This document shows, piece by piece, positions 50,270-62,903 of a DNA stretch of 64,000 nt (position 1 is the first letter of the stretch; each line of letters begins with the position of its first letter). The stretch is from Drosophila miranda (taxonomy: Eukaryota > Arthropoda > Insecta > Diptera > Drosophilidae). Location: contig NC_046673.1 in NCBI RefSeq assembly GCF_003369915.1, positions 23,303,718-23,367,717 on the forward strand. The letters run 5' to 3'. Both the position numbers and the translations under genes were made by a program. The notes beneath the pieces were generated by a model. It searched no databases and was not told the origin of the DNA. It saw nothing but the letters and a program-made list of their open reading frames with translations.

Positions 50270-52721
50270 TATAGATATATGTATATCCACACCTGTATCT
50301 GTACAATACATTAAAGTATATCATTTACAAAATAGTTCTTACGAGCGAGAGCGGCCGCCGCTTGCTGCTAAGGAAACTTTTGCGGATCCATCATCAATCA
50401 TCATCGTCATGATCATCGTGATCCGTATCGATGAGCAATAATAAAAGTATATATATGTATAACATGTAGTTGGTAATACATCCATTCCAAAATATAAAAA
50501 AAAACAAAAAAAACAGTATATTGTAAATTGTAATCGTAATAAACGCACGGCTTGAACGCCAACGACTACTACCGGACTTCGGCGGATATCGGATACATCG
50601 GATATGGCTGGAGGCAGAGGCGGAGGCGCAGGCCTAGGCATCCTCTTAGCCCTACTACGACCTCGTGTTTGACCAGAATTCTCACATTTTACAAACGGGA
50701 AAACAAAGTGGGGGATATATTTGAAATATTATCGCGCCTATCTATCTCTCTTATCAGAACTTTCGAATTTCTTCTTTTGTTTAAAACAAAAAACAAACTA
50801 TACATATTACAGATAACAAACAGAAATTTACAGGAATAAAAAATTATAGAAAATCGTGTAACCTAGCGACATTCTAATATTAAAAACGCTGGCGCACAAA
50901 CTAAAATTTTGGGATGGTTTTGAACAAATCTTGAAACATTTTTAGAATCTCCTCGAACATTTCTGTTTGGAAGTTTTCATTTTTCATTTTACATTTTGAG
51001 TTTTGAGTTTTTTGTTCTTTTTTTGTTAGTTTGAAAGTTTTGTGTGGAAGTTTTTTAGCTTTTTCTTTCTCATTTTTTGTGGGCTTTTTTTTGGTTGCTT
51101 TGCTTTTTATCTGTCGTGTCAATCCTTTTTCTCCCGCCTTATATTCTCTAATTTTGCACAATAATAATAATGTTTTCTTTTCGTATATGTATGTGAGTGG
51201 GTTGTTGTTGTGTTTTGGAGTTGTTCTCCTTGTGGTTTTTTATGGTTTTCTTGGTTTCATTTTTGTTGGTTTGTTGGTTTTTAGAGTTGTTTACATCTAG
51301 CTTTTTGTTAGTGGTTTTAAAATAATAAATACATACATACATACACATATACATATACATATAGTACTCGTACAATTACATTTACAATTACAGCATTATC
51401 GTTATAGTTACAAAATATAAAATTTAACATCACATTGGTTGACATTCTTTTGTTGGTTGGTTGGTTGCTTCGCTTAACATTTCCATCATTCTATCATTAT
51501 CCTTCGATCTCCGATCTCTCGATCCCCCGCATCTCCATCGACGTCGTGGCCTTCTCTCCTGGTTGTTCCTGGTTTTTCTGGCTTGTGTTGTATTTGTGGG
51601 TTGTGTTGGTATCGTCTCAATCACCAAAACATATTTATTCCTAATGCCAGTTTAGCATTTTGTAAATTAATTTCTTTCAATTTTTTTTTGTGTTTGTGTG
51701 TGATTGTGGGTTTGGGGGAGTTGTGTGTGTGTGTGTGTGTGTGCTTCAGCAGTCGATCGGGTCGCTACGGTTACGCGGTCTGGGGGTGGTAAATTATCCG
51801 ATATATGTAGATCGATATAGGTAGCCTCTCCTCTCCTCTCATCTTCACTGTCTACTGTCTACACGAAAAATAAATCTATATATTGGTTATCGAGCTAATT
51901 TTAAAATGCCAAAACATACGTTACGCAAAACTGTAGCCTGGGACCCCTGTCCCACGCACCTCTTGGCACCTGGCAACTGGCACCGATGGGGGGTGATGCT
52001 GCTGCTGTTGCTGTTGCTGCTGTGGCTGCCAGTAGTTCTCGCTCTTATTCTCTCTTGGTCTCTCCCTTCCATCTACGTACTTTCCCGATCTCTTGCATAA
52101 CGAACAACTCAACGAGCAAACATCAACAGCAAACACTGCAATAGAAACAAGATATATTCGCATTAGAAATCATGGCCATATGTCCGAGAGATCTTATATA
52201 TTAAGCAGCTGCTAGCTGCTAGCCGCTTGCTCTGATTAGTGTTACACATTCTCCGCTTAAATGCAGTTCCGTTCCGTTCCCCCTCTCCACCATAGGTCAA
52301 TGCGGATAATTGATAATTACTAGTAATTTGTTTTCAAAGCAATCACTACGCAAAAACTCCATTTAAATACATAATTAAAACCACATTATTTGTCCAACAA
52401 ACCTCCAAAACTTGGAATCTTCCCTACAATATTGTATGTTTTATCTAAATATCTACTATTCTATCTAGTCCCATCGGATCGGACTGTATTTCATAGATCT
52501 ATTGGCAACTATTGAACGGAGAACAAGTCTTGTCTGTTTCTACATTAATTTCATCTAAATCGGTGGATCTTCAGGGACACCGAAGGCTCCTTCTGTGGGT
52601 CTGCATTTCTCTCCTCCCAGGGGCTTAAATCTATGATAGTTCCCCGATTCTATTTTGGTGACTTCCGAAGTGGTAATCGTTTCTTTTTCACTTTCGAAGG
52701 CTTCTTACCGTATGAGGATTA
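49490..52721. other. Probable long 3'UTR of the ZNRF gene, plus spacer
   Basis: AT-rich and T-rich sequence with ACATAT, ATACAT and (GT)n microsatellites (50238-50275, 51334-51362, 51722-51742). On the minus strand A-rich runs and AATAAA (plus TTTATT at 49808-49813) would suit a 3'UTR of up to 2.9 kb. No conserved open frame. Long 3'UTRs are common in neural fly genes. Confidence 0.45.
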
Positions 52722-53936
52722 CTAATCTCCAGGATGTTCGGGACAGGAGCGATTCACCTCAAACCAACGATCGATGCATCTGAAAACAGACAGAGAGCGT
52801 TGATATACTACTGCTGTCAATGCGATGGCCCTCCTTAGGCAGGTATTCCTCGCCTCCCTCACCCTTTGTGATAGATGCAGAGACACGGCAGCCGTGCGAT
52901 TGTGTCTCCTGGACTCAAGTCCTCCAAACAGATGACGCACTCGCCCTTGGCGTCCGTCAATAGATCCTCTGTCCGGGCCGTAGGAGAATTAACAAATTAG
53001 AAAACGAAAGGACGAGAAAGGGCTTTAGTGCTTGTAGTGGGGAGTGGGGGTGGGGGTGGAGATTGGCCTACCGTTATATGAGAGACGTGGTTTCGTGAGG
53101 CACATCACCAGGTGGCATTCAATATCGTCGGGGAGCACAAACTTGTTGCAAACGGGGCACTTGATACCTGCGGAAGGGGATCACAGACGAACAGATGAGT
53201 CACAGATGAACGAGTAGATGCAGCAGCAGATGCTGGAAGACATACCATTGAAGGACCAGATGTGCGATGGAAGCGATGTGGCTGTATATACGCGTCCGAT
53301 CCCATTGGCGGAAGTGGCAGACGCGGCCAGGGCGATGCTCTCGGCAATGGTACCGCCAGTGAGTCCCATATCCTGAAGAGCGGTTACCGAATATAGTGGA
53401 ATGAGTGCAAGTGCGATTGCGAGAGTACTCACCCGTATGGAGTCGCCTAGGGTGCGTCGTTGGGGCATATAGGATTGCGTCGAGGTGCCATTGTTGTTGG
53501 CAGCAGCGGAGAAGCTGTTGTTGCTGTTGCTGTTCGCCGGATTCGCCGATAAGGCCACGGACACGGCGACGCCGGTGTGTGGTGGGTGTGTGTTGTGTGT
53601 GTGTGCATGTGGGCTGCTGCCGGATGAGGTGATGGAGCCCTGTTGCTGCTGCTGCTGTTGCTGCTGCTGGATGTCCGGCACCGAGCTGAGGCTGCGCGCC
53701 CTCTGCCTGTCTATGGAAGTTGAGTTCTGGTTGTGGTACACCTGCAATCCCGGCAGCGTCCGCAACAGATTGATTCCCTGGCCGCCATCACCGCCGACGA
53801 CATGGCGGCTGCCGACAGCGCCCGAGTCCCCACCCGGTGGCGATGTGTCAGCGGCTCCCGTGGAGCTGCTCGAGAATGTCCTGGAGCGCGGGCTCTGCTG
53901 GCCACTGGTCGCCGGTGTGCTCGCCTTTTGACCCAT
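52722..53936 (-). CDS. ZNRF1/2-type E3 ubiquitin ligase
   Basis: Five exons: 53936-53433, 53372-53246, 53167-53072, 52968-52863 and 52779-52722; 296 residues, all joins in frame. It starts MGQKAS, an N-myristoylation signal like ZNRF1/2 (MGxKxS), followed by a Ser/Gln/Asn/His-rich region and a segment with RTLGDSIR. A zinc finger (IKCPVCNK, then HLVMCL) precedes KPRLSYN and a C-terminal RING (GECVICLEDLSPGDTIARLP, CLCIYHKGCIDRWFEVNRSC) ending PEHPGD. The mammalian homologues are membrane-associated ligases; ZNRF1 promotes axon degeneration and receptor turnover. The RING is extremely conserved; the N-terminal half is not. Only one member appears here, as expected for flies. Confidence 0.9.
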
Positions 53937-54781
53937 AGAGAACCCCTCCTGCTACTGCTGCTGCTGCTCCTCCTCCTCTCCTCTAGCCACTACAGCTACA
54001 GTCCACGACTCCGCCTTCTCCTCCGATTCTGAGTTCGATTGCGTCGCACTGTTACTGGGCTCCTTTGGTGGTGGTGCTGCTGCTGCTGATGCTACCTTTG
54101 TGACGTACTTGCGCCGGTCAGTTCCAGTTCCGGCCACCCCCCTACCGCCGGCGGGCGCTGCGTTGCGCTGCGCTGCTCCTTTGTCTGCTTTTGACTCCTT
54201 TGACGGGGCGCCGCGATGGAGATGGAGTGGGGGCTGAATGGATGGGTGGGCGGAGGGGAGCCGAGAGCAGTAGACAACAATAGCAAACGTCGTGTGTGTG
54301 TGTTCTGCGATGATAATGAATGCCCGTCGGTTGGTCGGTCTGTCCACTCCGTCCGTATAGATGATATCTGTGTGTGTGCGTGGACTCTTGGGTGTGTGTG
54401 TGCGGGTGCTGAGCGAGGGAGCTAGCGACGGGTGCTGGCTGGCGAGTGTGCGTGCACTGGTGCTGGTGTGTGTGTATGTGTGTGTGCAAAAGTGCGGGCA
54501 GGCGTTGGGATCGGGGAGGGCGTTAATCGGTCGGTGCCTGGGGTTCGGTTCGGTGCGTAGTTGATTGTTATTGTTGCTGTTGCTGTTGACGGTGTCCTGC
54601 GGGTCGTATGCCAAAATCCTGTTGTGATTGCGCTTAATCCGCGTTTATTGCACTCTTAATTTAAACGACCGTTTCGCCTCCGCTGTGTTTTTCGTTTCGT
54701 TTTATGTGTACTCTTTGTATTAATTTTATAAAATAGTGGTGCCCGACAATCAGTATGATAATAATCGGACTTATCGATAAG
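53937..54781. other. 5'UTR and promoter region of the ZNRF gene
   Basis: Open on the minus strand to 54614 but low-complexity (TGC/CTC, GTGTGTG), read as 5'UTR. TATCGATA at 54772-54779 is a perfect DRE and probably marks the promoter. Confidence 0.55.
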
Positions 54782-55548
54782 ATATACCGTCTGACCCTCA
54801 GAAATACACCAAAATATTCGTCGCAAATTTCAAAATCTACCGTAAAAATACTGACAAATTATTCAAGTTACCTCGATTTTGATATTCCGTCGAATATTAC
54901 TAGCTAGCTAGTACCCTCAGGTCTGAAAACATCATTTTATCCGATGGATGAATCAATTTTTTACTTGACTGGCTTATTTAAAATACTTTCTTTTATTGCA
55001 TTTTGTCTAAAAAACGGTTTTAACGAAAAAGGTCAACCAAAAAAAACCTAAGAGAATAATCGTTCTTATTGCTCAATGTGATATTTCGTTGAATAATTCT
55101 GTCTGGCCAAGACCGTCAGCTCTGCTCACATAGTTTTATCCCATTGATGAACAACTTTTCTACAAGACTGGTTAGTTTTTAGCCCTTGCTTTTATTGTGT
55201 TTTGACTAAAATAAGGTTTCAACAAAAAAGTTAAGCAAAAAAACAGTCGCAATGTTGTCACGTCAATGTTTTTGGTATTTGAAGACTTGTTGCTTGTCAA
55301 CCGGAGTAAGGCCATTTGTATACCCTATTTCGTTAACTTTCTACAAAGATACTGTTTTCCAAACTGTTTTCCAAACTGTTTTAAAACGTATTTGATAAAT
55401 TCGTTTTCTCAAATTGTATTCATGCATTTGATTAGTTTTTTGTACATACATATATATATACTGATCCCGATACCAATTTTTGGTCTCTGTAAGAAGACCA
55501 CTTCCTTTAAAATATCATTGAAATACCTTTTAAACAGAGACTGACTGG
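54782..55548. repeat. ~770 bp interspersed repeat, copy 2
   Basis: Same repeat and orientation as 30340-31120, with most words identical. Differences include a short local duplication (TTCCAAACTGT twice at 55359-55380). It begins directly after the DRE of the ZNRF promoter. Confidence 0.75.
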
Positions 55549-56933
55549 GATGACAAACATTTCCTTAAAGCAAAAATCGCGTCGTTTCCGTTTCAAAACC
55601 TTTTCAGCATCGAATTCCTGATCGTTTGCCATCAAAATTTCTCACCGTTTACCTATAAATCCTACTAATAGCCAGTTTACACTGGGGCTGCATCATGTAA
55701 CATTGCCTCTTGCAGGAGATGCTGATGGAAAAAATTGAGTCCTTTATGAACGCAGGTGAGTCTATTCAAAATAGTCGACTTATGGCTAATAATCTTTAAA
55801 ACACTATCCTTTCGATTTCGGCCAGGCTGTAAGACCTTCAACGATTTATGGGTGACTTTTGAAAGGAATCCATTCGACAATTGAAGAAATATCGGACTAG
55901 AATAAGCAAAGCTTTTGTGTACTTGCGGTACCATTTTTTGACACATAGCAAATATAAGATCCCCAGCCTGACAATCATGGTTTAGAAGGAGATTCCCGTG
56001 AATGGGAAAGTGGAGATCTTTGACAGCATAATCACAAACAAGCCAACCTCCTTGAAAACCAAGTTTTGTTTCTATCACTGAGATATTCGAATTCAAAGCA
56101 AAATGGTGTCGGATGGCGTGCTGGAATTAAGCAACCAAATATGTTCCTTATTTAATAGACCAACACATGAACATTCATTGCATATGCGCAAAGTGAGTGA
56201 ATATATCCGAAATCTACCAAAATAGAATCTCATTTTCAAAATATACCAAAATATACCGCGGAAAAAAACACTGTTAATCCTTAATCTTTACCTCCAAAAA
56301 AACCACGATATCATTCAAGCTGCTTCCTTTTCATGGTTTAATAAGGCTTAAACACAAATTATTAACAGAGAAACTTAGTTTAATGGTAACATAATTCGAT
56401 TTGGGAAAGCGTATTTAACAAAAACTTGCGTACGGATGCTTCTATAAACTATAATTTTAAATATATATACATACTTACCCATACATAAGAATAAAATTTA
56501 ATAAATTAATGAAATTTTGTCGCTAAATACGCATTTAAATATACAGGCCCTTAAATGCCATCCAACGGTCGGACGTTGGATCCCTCCCCAAAACCTGTTC
56601 AAAATATCGATAATATTTTTTGCCAATTATGTGTATCGGCATATCGGTTCCGATAAATATATTTAATGGATAATATACCTTATATATTTTAAGAAACAAC
56701 CTGGTGCCAAAAAACAATTGGGATTTGCATGTGCTTGGTTAGTGGGCCCGTCAGACGCATCCCTGTGAGCCCCCCAGCTCCCTAGCCCCGTCCCCAAGAG
56801 CAGAGCAGAAAAAAACAATATTGTATGCGCCTCCTGCAACGTCGTCAAAAAAAAGGGCAAACAATATTGTTATTTTGGGTGTTTGATTTCGATTGCAGTT
56901 GCAGTTCAGAATCAAGCACGCCCACGCCGCGAG
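55549..56933. other. Spacer and promoter region of the TMF gene
   Basis: No gene supported; a 139-codon minus-strand frame at 55677-56096 shows no known motif. Promoter words are a motif 6 match, AAATATACCAAA (56239-56250), and a DRE TATCGATA (56605-56612) about 325 bp upstream of the TMF start. Confidence 0.5.
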
Positions 56934-59900
56934 ATGAGTTGGTTCGAGAAGGCCAAGACGGTGCTCATCGAGGCCCTCGACATCCAGGATGACGACCGGG
57001 ACAAGGCCGCCGAGCGAGAGGGCGCCGCTTCGGGGTCGGGCGGTAAAAGCGGAGGGTTATCGGACTCGGGCGCTTCGGGCCCTGCCGCCGCATCCGTTTC
57101 GCAGACGCCAGCCTCGGACACGCCCAAACCCACTTTCTTCGACAATCCCCACGCCAACGAGATGGTAACCATTCCACCCAGAGCCAGCGATCCGGCCGTA
57201 ACCACGCCCACACCGACATCCACATCCGCTGCAACGGGCATGGGTGGTAATCCCTATGCCAAGCGACAGTCGGCCACATCGGACTCCGTCGATCTGCTGT
57301 CTTCGCCATCGCCCACTTCGCCCGAGGGCGACGCCGCCTCCGCCATGGAGAACTCGGAATCCTCGCTGGAGCTCATCACGGCGACGACGGCCAGCGAGAT
57401 AGAGATGTCGCCGGACACGGAGCCCTCGCTGCCCGACAGCATCGTGATAATAGCCAGCAATGAGACTTCCGACAATGCCGAAGGAGATGGCGAAGACGAC
57501 GACGACGACGAAGATGATGGCACACAGCTGGAGCGGCACCTGGAAGACCATCTAAATGGTGAGTAGTGCAGGAACAGAAGGGACCACTCATTGCCTGTGG
57601 ATTCGATTCTCCTCTTAGATTCCACAAAGACCATGAAGGCCCTGGTGTTCAGCGACACTCAAGCGGCCGCTAATGTAACGGGGGGTGCCGATTCGGACTC
57701 CACGCAGAGTTTCGAGGACATCCAAATGCAGATGAGCCTCAAGGACAAGGCCGGTGGACAAGGACAAATGGGGGCCGAGGGCGGAGCCAAGGCGGAGATG
57801 GTCGACCAGAGCTATTCGTCCACCTCCTCGGACATCGAGATCATCTCCAATCCGAACGGGGACTCCAGCACCAACAGTACCACGACGCGCACGAGTCCGC
57901 AAAAGTTCAAGGAGCTGGGCAGCAGCCGGTCTGGGGCTGGGACAGGGTCTGGGCTGGCAGGACAGGTGCTTAAGACCAAGGGGCACTATCGTGAGCCCTC
58001 GGAGATATCGCTGCTGTCGGAGGACTCGCAGTCGGAGCTGGACAAGCTGGTGAATCGCATCAGTGAGCTAAATCAAGTTATCGAGGCTCGGGAACAGCGG
58101 CTGCTGCAGTCGGAGCGCCAGAATGCCGAGCTATTGGAGCGCAATCAGGAGCTGCGCGCCTCCGTGGAGGCGGCGGCGAATAGCGCCAACAGTCCCGATG
58201 CCGCGGAGGCAGTGCAGCGGCTGTCGGCGCTGGAGAAGAAATTCCAGACAAGCATCCGGGAGCGGGATGCGCTGCGCATCCAGATTAAGAGCCTCAAGGA
58301 CGAGCTGCTTAACAAGATACCCAAGGACGAGCTGGCCGAGTGCAACGAGATGATCGCAGCGCTCCAGTCGGAGGGCGAGAAGCTCTCCAAGGAGATCCTC
58401 CAGCAGTCGATCATCATCAAGAAACTGCGCGCGAAGGAGAAGACCTCGGACACGCTTCTCAAGAAAAACGGCGATCAGATTTCGCTGCTGTCCAGCGAAT
58501 CGGAGCGGCTGAAGAAGTCTCTGGCCGCCAAGGAGGAGATGGAGCGCTCGCAAATCGAGGCGGTGGGTCGGATGACCCACGAGAAGCGACGCGTCGACGA
58601 GGAGAACGCCGAATGCCGCAGCCGCGTCGAGGATCTGCAGTCGAAGCTGTCGGCCCTCCAGTCCAGCTTCGACGGCGTCAGGGGCGATCTGGTGAAGCGG
58701 ACGCGCGTGGAGCAGGACAGCCTGAGGGCCGAGAACCAGGAGTATGTCCAACAGCTGGGCGACATGCGGGAGAAGCTGCGCCACGCCGAGCACAGCCTGG
58801 CCAAGCGGGAGCAGCAGCTACGGGAGGAGAACCGCCAGCTGCTGAGGCGCCTCGAGGCCGCCGAGCTTCGGGCGGAGAGCTCCACGCAGGAGCTGAGCGT
58901 CACCACCACCCCGCTCATCCGCCAGATCGAATCGCTGCAGAAGACCCTCAACCAGCGCACGGCCTCGTGGAACAAGGAGGAGCAGCTGCTGCTTCAGAGG
59001 GCCGAAGATGCCCAGCTTCAGCTGCGCTCGGTGCAGCAGCTCGAGTCCGTGCAGAACGAGAAGCAGGAGCTGCTGCGCACGCGCTGCGGACTCCTCGAAG
59101 CGAAGCTCTCCAGTGCCCTGGCGGAGGCGGAGAGTGCCATAATGTCCCTGCGCCAGCTGGAGCACGATGCCAGCCTCAAGGAGAGCGCACACAGCAGGTT
59201 TGTCAGCCTTTTCCAGATCTCTCCAAAAAATGTTCCTTAATCCATACTTTCGATCCATTCCGATCCACAGGCAGCTGGCCACGCTGCTGGAGGAGCTGCA
59301 GGTGCATCAGGAGAGGATTGTGGGCCTGGAAGAGCTGCAGTGTCAGCAGCAGGAGCAGCAGCACGCCGATGCCGGTGCCGAGGCCGAGCAGGAGGCTGTG
59401 AAGCGACAGCCCGTGCCCAGCCTGCTTACCGTGGAGGCCGTCAAGGCCAGCAGCGAGATGCAGCCACAGAAAGTCCCCGTTGAGCACTCGCCTCCGCTCA
59501 GTCTGGCCGATGGAAGCGGCTCCACGGAGGAGGCGATGATGGGCGGCATCATCGACTGGCAGACGGTAAGCCTGGGACATCCCCTGGGACAGCTGTGCGA
59601 TGGCTCATTGGCTTCGTATCCACAGGACGACCTGGACTGTGCCTCCAACTCGGGTCGCAACCAGTCTGGAATCATCCAGGGCGTCCACCTGAGCTTCATG
59701 GCGGGCAACACCACCACGCTGGAGCACCTGCAGTCGCTGCTGAAGCAGCGCGACGGCGAACTCACGCACCTCCAGTGGGAGCTGTCGCGCTTGCAGGCCG
59801 AGCGCGAAGTCTTCGATGGAGAGATATCCCATTTGACAATTGAACTGGAAACGGTGAGTAGTCGCTAGAGTCGTCCGTCCTCCAGTTAACTGGGTAGATA

Positions 59901-60145
59901 ACGGACGAATACTTGTCCATTCACAGATGAAGGAGAAAATGCAGTCGTACGAGACCATGGAGAAGTGCTACGAGGACCTGCAGCATCGCTACGATGCCCT
60001 GCTCCAGATGTACGGCGAGAAGGTGGAGCGCACGGAGGAGCTGGAACTGGATCTGGTTGAACTGAAGTCGGCCTACAAGCTGCAGATCGACGAGCTGCTG
60101 GCCAATCCACCTCCGAACCTGCAGAGGCCGGCGAAGCAGACATGA
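56934..60145 (+). CDS. TMF1: TMF1/ARA160-type golgin
   Basis: Five exons: 56934-57558, 57619-59197, 59271-59565, 59626-59853 and 59927-60145; 981 residues. It begins MSWFEKAKTVLIEALDIQ, like the TMF1 N-terminus (MSWF...VLDIQ), which in mammals captures vesicles at the Golgi. Residues ~20-340 are acidic and Ser/Thr-rich, with an Asp run (DDDDDEDD). Residues ~350-780 form long coiled coils (LVNRISELNQVIEAREQRLL onward). The C-terminal ~100 residues, EKCYEDLQHRYDALLQMYGE onward, match the Rab6-binding end of the family. The TMF family tethers retrograde vesicles. Start supported by the conserved MSWF. Poly(A) signal at 60677-60682. Confidence 0.92.
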
Positions 60146-60742
60146 TTGCCGGAACGAAGAAGGATCTATTGTGCCTACTCGTTGCCCGATCTGGCATGCC
60201 TGCGGCGAACCTAGAACCATTCCCCAGTCGCCACTCCCATTCCGCATCCCGATGGCTCATTTTTGTATCATACAATACTCTGGCTCTCGTCGGGGAATGG
60301 GGGACGGAAGGTGCGGCCAGAAGCTGTTGGCTCTCATTCCTTTGCTTCTAATCCCTGATCTAGATCCAGGTCCTCCCCATGTACTATATTTATGATATTT
60401 CCCCTCCCCCCTTCCCACACTGTTTACCCCGATATATCGTATACATATAGAATATTTTTTTGCGTGTGGTTGAAACCACCCACCTCCCCCCCTCTAGTTA
60501 TATTATGAATTCGATCGATTGTGATAATTTAATTTATACTTAAACATAAAAGTTATCGTGTCTATGACTATGTACAAAAAGCTGTTTCCGTTCTCCGTTC
60601 TAGTCCGATAAGCAGTTGAAGGGGGAGGGTCGGGACAGGATCCCGCTTTCCGCATCCCGCAACCCTTCTCTCTCATAATAAATCGAAACACCATTGAATG
60701 CACAACAGAATTGATCTTAAAATCCATTGAGGGACACAGCGG
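60146..60742. other. Convergent 3' ends of TMF and Cht11
   Basis: Only 597 bp separate the two stop codons. The TMF poly(A) signal AATAAA (60677-60682) lies 61 bp before the Cht11 stop codon (as read on the plus strand), so the two 3'UTRs probably overlap. Confidence 0.6.
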
Positions 60743-62176
60743 TCAGCGTTCTCGCAGCGTTCCTTCTCCATCCAGGATACCCTTTACCGCTTGCGTCAGA
60801 GGAAAAATAGGTTTATGGTCCCCCTCCGACGTGGCCTGGAATCGGCAAGAGTTCCTCAGATCATCCGTGTTCAGGGAGAAGACCATGACGCCCCCCAGAT
60901 TAAGCGACTTGATGAAGTTCGTCTTGCAGGCGATGCTGGTTTGGTTCTCGTACGATATCCACTCCTGCAGGCCGCTCAAATACGGCGAGCACGTCTCCGT
61001 GTCGTAGGAGTAGATCGGCTTCAGGTATCTGGCGGCACATTCGCACGTCTGCGAGAGCGTTGTATAGCCGTACTGGCCGCACTGTCCATAGCCCGAGGCG
61101 GGTGCCCCAATCCGATGATTGAACGGACTGACCAAACTATTTTAAAACAAAGAGAATGAGTTTTAGCAGAGCAGATCATGAGGATGATGTAGGACCTACG
61201 TGAAGGAGTGGCCATAGGTCGGCAGCCCGACGACCAGACGGTGCGGCTCCAAGCCGTTCTGCAGCCACCAGTGAACCGTGTAGTTGATGTTGAACGTGGC
61301 CATGATCGACATATCGGTGGCGTGGGCATAGAGGGGGGCGTTGAGGCCGGTGAAGGGCGTGTCCTTGCGATAGAAGTGAAAGTCGTAGGCCATCAGGTTA
61401 ACATAGTCCGCGTAGAGATTGATCTCACGCGTGTCGTAGGCATAGAAGGCAATGCCCTCAGGGGCAGCTACGGCCAGTGAGAGGAGGGCGTTGGGGCGGC
61501 GCTCGCGTCGCCACTCCTGCCGAATCTCGTATAGCAGCTGGGAGAGATGCTGCCGATCCTTGTCGTAGGCACTGGGAAACTCCCAGTCGAGATCGATGCC
61601 ATCCAGGGCGGGGTACAGCCGCAGCAGGGCCTTAAGGGAACGTAGAAACTGCTTGCGCATCGCATGGTTCGCCACCATGCGGGCAAACTGGGTGCCACTG
61701 TCGGCGCCGCCAATCCATAGGAGCAGCTTCACCTGTGGATGGGCCGCCCGGAAGGCCAGCGTCTCGTTCTGCAGCACCTGCCGCAGTCGTGGGCCCAGCC
61801 ACAGCGTGGCATTGTCCAGGCTGGCTATTCCGATATTGATGTGCGTGCACAGGTCCCCAGGCACGTCTAGCAAGCTCAGGGCATCCGCATCCACGTCTGC
61901 ATCCAAGGTTGAGTAATAGCAAACCAATCGATGGGGCGTTGCCCTAGGCTCCTCTGCTTCTTCCCAGCTCACGCCTTCCTGCTTCAGCTGCATGCACACC
62001 ACCACTGCGATGGCAATAAACATAACTAACGAGAGCAGGGCGCTGAAACAGATCAAAGTTCGCGGAAATCTGTTTTGTGACGCGGTGTATCCGCTTCGCT
62101 GGTCGCTGATCCAGTTGGCAGCCATGGCCATCGGTTTCCCCGGAACTGTGTCCTCGATTCTGCTGTAGTGCGCCAT
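60743..62176 (-). CDS. Cht11: Membrane-anchored GH18 chitinase (Cht11-like)
   Basis: Two exons, 62176-61200 and 61136-60743; 456 residues. The cytoplasmic N-terminus (~1-40) precedes a signal anchor (TLICFSALLSLVMFIAIAVV, ~43-62), giving a type II membrane protein with a GH18 barrel outside. The barrel has LLLWIGG and the catalytic motif DGIDLDWE (DxxDxDxE complete, Glu as proton donor), YVNLMAYDFHF and GLPTYGHSFT, and ends near GVMVFSLNTDD. There is no chitin-binding domain. GH18 chitinases cleave beta-1,4-GlcNAc polymers; this group is little studied. The start is the first ATG; the frame reaches 62242 upstream but opens with TTG. The single 63 bp intron has good consensus. It is convergent with TMF. 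Confidence 0.9.
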
Positions 62177-62903
62177 ATTCTCTTTGTTTTGAGTGCTGAC
62201 ATTAGGGTTTCTTATCAAACCAAATTTTGTTTTGTTATTCAAACGAACAAAAACAAATTCTTGACTGCAGTGATCCTTAACCCACCGAACCCACTGTTAA
62301 AAAACTTATACATAAACAGGTGAAAACCTTGAGTCAAAACGCAGAAAATAATACAGTTTTTCAATTTTCCTTGTAGTTCCATCTTCTTTCTTTCCTCACA
62401 AAAAAATTACCACAATACATCTGCGTTAATATTCTTCAGTTTCATACTTTCAAATTTCCGTTGGTCCATAATGGGCTAAGGGTCATGATTAGAAATGGAT
62501 ATATTCCTCGATTTTGATATTCGTTTTGGCATTACTGCCTAGCTAAGGCGTTTGGCACTGAGCATAGAATTTGGCCCGATAAATTTATCAATTTTATACA
62601 AGACTGGTTTATACTAACATCTTCCTTTTATTGGATTCTTTATAAAATATCGTTTAACCAAAAAGGGTAACAATAATTGCCACTAAATTTATTTGTCGTT
62701 ATTACACGGTTAATACACAGTTGCTACATTGCAACTACATATAGATGTAACTGACATCGCATTGCCTAAATAACAGTGAATCGTTGAGCTTCCGTCTCCG
62801 GCGTGTTTGTGTAAGTGGGCTTCTGCCATTTGCGGGCCCTTTCTTTATTATTTAAAATGAGATACAATACACAAATATAAGGTTAATTATTAAGTGCATT
62901 TTA
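62177..62903. other. Spacer with a diverged third repeat copy
   Basis: From about 62500 to 62680 the sequence follows the 30.4/54.9 kb repeat in order: CCTCGATTTTGATATTCGTT, CTAGCTAAGG, CGATAAATTTATCAATTTTA, ACTGGTTTATACTAACATCT, CTTTTATTGGATT, AAAATATCGTTTAACCAAAA. Identity is visibly lower than between copies 1 and 2. No gene seen. Confidence 0.55.

Noticed and set aside
53952-54614. 220-codon minus-strand frame upstream of the ZNRF gene
   Set aside because: Low-complexity HTHT/PPP sequence in the presumed 5'UTR; the ZNRF start has its own MGQKAS myristoylation signal.
55677-56096. 139-codon minus-strand frame between ZNRF and TMF
   Set aside because: No recognisable motif and AT-rich context; possibly decayed transposon sequence.
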